Below are positions 5,796 through 6,543 of a stretch of 6,543 bases of DNA, piece after piece; the stretch's first letter is position 1, and each line of letters starts with the position of its first letter. Made by a program: the position numbers and the translations under genes. The notes under the pieces were generated by a model. The model saw only the letters and a list, made by a program, of their open reading frames with translations. It searched no databases and was not told the origin of the DNA. The stretch covers positions 1 through 6,543 of the forward strand of contig JAQYVQ010000075.1 in assembly GCA_030145435.1 (NCBI GenBank). Direction: 5' to 3'. This DNA comes from Syntrophobacteria bacterium. Its GTDB lineage: Bacteria; Desulfobacterota; DSWW01.

Positions 5796-6543
5796 ACAAT
5801 CCCTCGCACCACAGGATGGGAAGCAGACCCCAGAGCGCAATCCTCGATCGTGCCGATGGGCATCACGTCCACGGTCGTGCCCGTGAGAAAGGCGGCTTCG
5901 ATCCCCGCGATTTCCCCCTGGTGCAGCCTTTCCTCCCGGAGCTCTATCCCGGCCTCCTCGCAGATCCGCACCACGTGCTTACGGGTTACTCCCAGGAGGA
6001 CTTTTTCAGGGGGAGGAGTGCACAGACTGTTTCCCTTCACGAAGAACAGATTGGAGCGGACCCCCTCGGTGATGAACCCATCGCCGTCGACCAACAGCGT
6101 CTCATAGGCGCCGGCCTTTTCCATCGCATCCCGGACCCGGTCCCGAAAGGAACTGCTCACCCGTTTGACGTGGGGGTCCTTCCTCTCTGCCCGGAGCAGG
6201 ATCGTGTGAACCCCCCGACTCCGTCCCTGCGGCCCCGGATCCTCTGTGGCGATGAAATAAGTGAGGAAGACCTCTTCCTCCCCCACGCGAGCGCAAACGA
6301 GCTTGGCATTCGTCTCCGGGCACTGATTCCGTTCCACCAACGTCGAAATCTCGTCTCGGATCTCCCTGTCTTCCTTCCGCAAGGCAATCCCTGACGCGTC
6401 CCCGGAATTCCGCATACGCTCCATGTGTTCTTCCAAGAACAAGGGGACGCCCTTGACCACCTTGACGACCTCGTAGACCGCCGTGTTCTCGATACGGTCG
6501 AAGATGTCCGTCTTCTCGGTGGGCAGGATCTCTTGATTCAGGA
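5750..6543 (-). CDS. Class-IV PLP aminotransferase, IlvE/PabC-type (5' end missing)
   Basis: About 263 residues are visible and the frame stays open to the window edge (first visible residues LNQEILPTEKTDIFDR), so the start lies beyond 6543; the GTG at 6460 is internal. Fold-type-IV features are present: YEVVKVVKGVPLFLEEHMERM, then a KDPHVKR segment with the probable PLP-binding lysine (codon 6164-6166). Next come GAYETLLVDGDGFITEGVRSNLF with the glutamate that contacts the PLP ring nitrogen, LLGVTR, and the phosphate-binding FLTGTTVDVMPI. The family includes branched-chain aminotransferase, D-amino-acid aminotransferase and aminodeoxychorismate lyase; the sequence alone does not settle which. 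Its stop (5750-5752) lies inside the lrp fragment, a tail-to-tail overlap of 13 bp. The C-terminus EKYREEVRAYVQRM appears intact. Confidence 0.9.
   Translation of the reverse strand, partial: LNQEILPTEKTDIFDRIENTAVYEVVKVVKGVPLFLEEHMERMRNSGDASGIALRKEDREIRDEISTLVERNQCPETNAKLVCARVGEEEVFLTYFIATEDPGPQGRSRGVHTILLRAERKDPHVKRVSSSFRDRVRDAMEKAGAYETLLVDGDGFITEGVRSNLFFVKGNSLCTPPPEKVLLGVTRKHVVRICEEAGIELREERLHQGEIAGIEAAFLTGTTVDVMPIGTIEDCALGSASHPVVRGIVEKYREEVRAYVQRM

Noticed and set aside
5759..6394. A 211-codon open frame on the + strand opposite the aminotransferase gene
   Set aside because: The - strand encodes a well-matched class-IV aminotransferase; the + strand product has no family features.

Overview
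The window looks like a GC-rich bacterial chromosome segment. Gene content and palindrome style fit a deltaproteobacterial (Desulfobacterota-type) genome, but that is an inference from gene neighbours and a remembered repeat style, not a phylogenetic result. Coding density is high except for one gap of about 630 bp (1209-1843).

Layout: (1) 1-163 is the 3' end of a lipoyl synthase gene, followed at 184-708 by a two-ACT-domain protein of the GcvR type and at 741-1208 by an Lrp/AsnC-type regulator, all on the + strand with short gaps and good ribosome binding sites. (2) 1209-1843 holds no convincing intact gene. It contains a REP-like perfect-to-near-perfect hairpin (1295-1358), a half-element of similar style, and reading-frame debris. 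(3) 1844-4585 and 4619-5596 encode a SNF2/SWI2-family ATPase and a SWIM zinc-finger protein with a histone-H1-like Lys/Ala/Thr tail, a pairing known from many bacteria (for example ywqA/ywqB of Bacillus subtilis). (4) 5653-5762 is a detached copy of the last 35 codons of the lrp gene. It lies tail-to-tail with, and overlaps by 13 bp, a class-IV (IlvE/PabC-type) aminotransferase gene on the - strand that runs out of the window.

The main observation is that the SNF2-SWIM block sits between two imperfect direct copies (1099-1229 and 5653-5795) of the lrp 3' end plus the last codons of the convergent aminotransferase gene. The simplest reading is that lrp and the aminotransferase gene were once adjacent and overlapped at their 3' ends. 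A block of about 4.4 kb (1230-5652) then entered at this overlap, and duplication of the junction left both genes with an intact end. No integrase, recombinase or transposase is visible between the copies, so the mechanism is open.

Functionally, the left genes point to glycine cleavage and lipoate metabolism with amino-acid-responsive regulation, and the right gene to amino-acid transamination. The middle pair is a chromatin-remodeller-like ATPase with a probable nucleic-acid-binding partner whose cellular role is not established.
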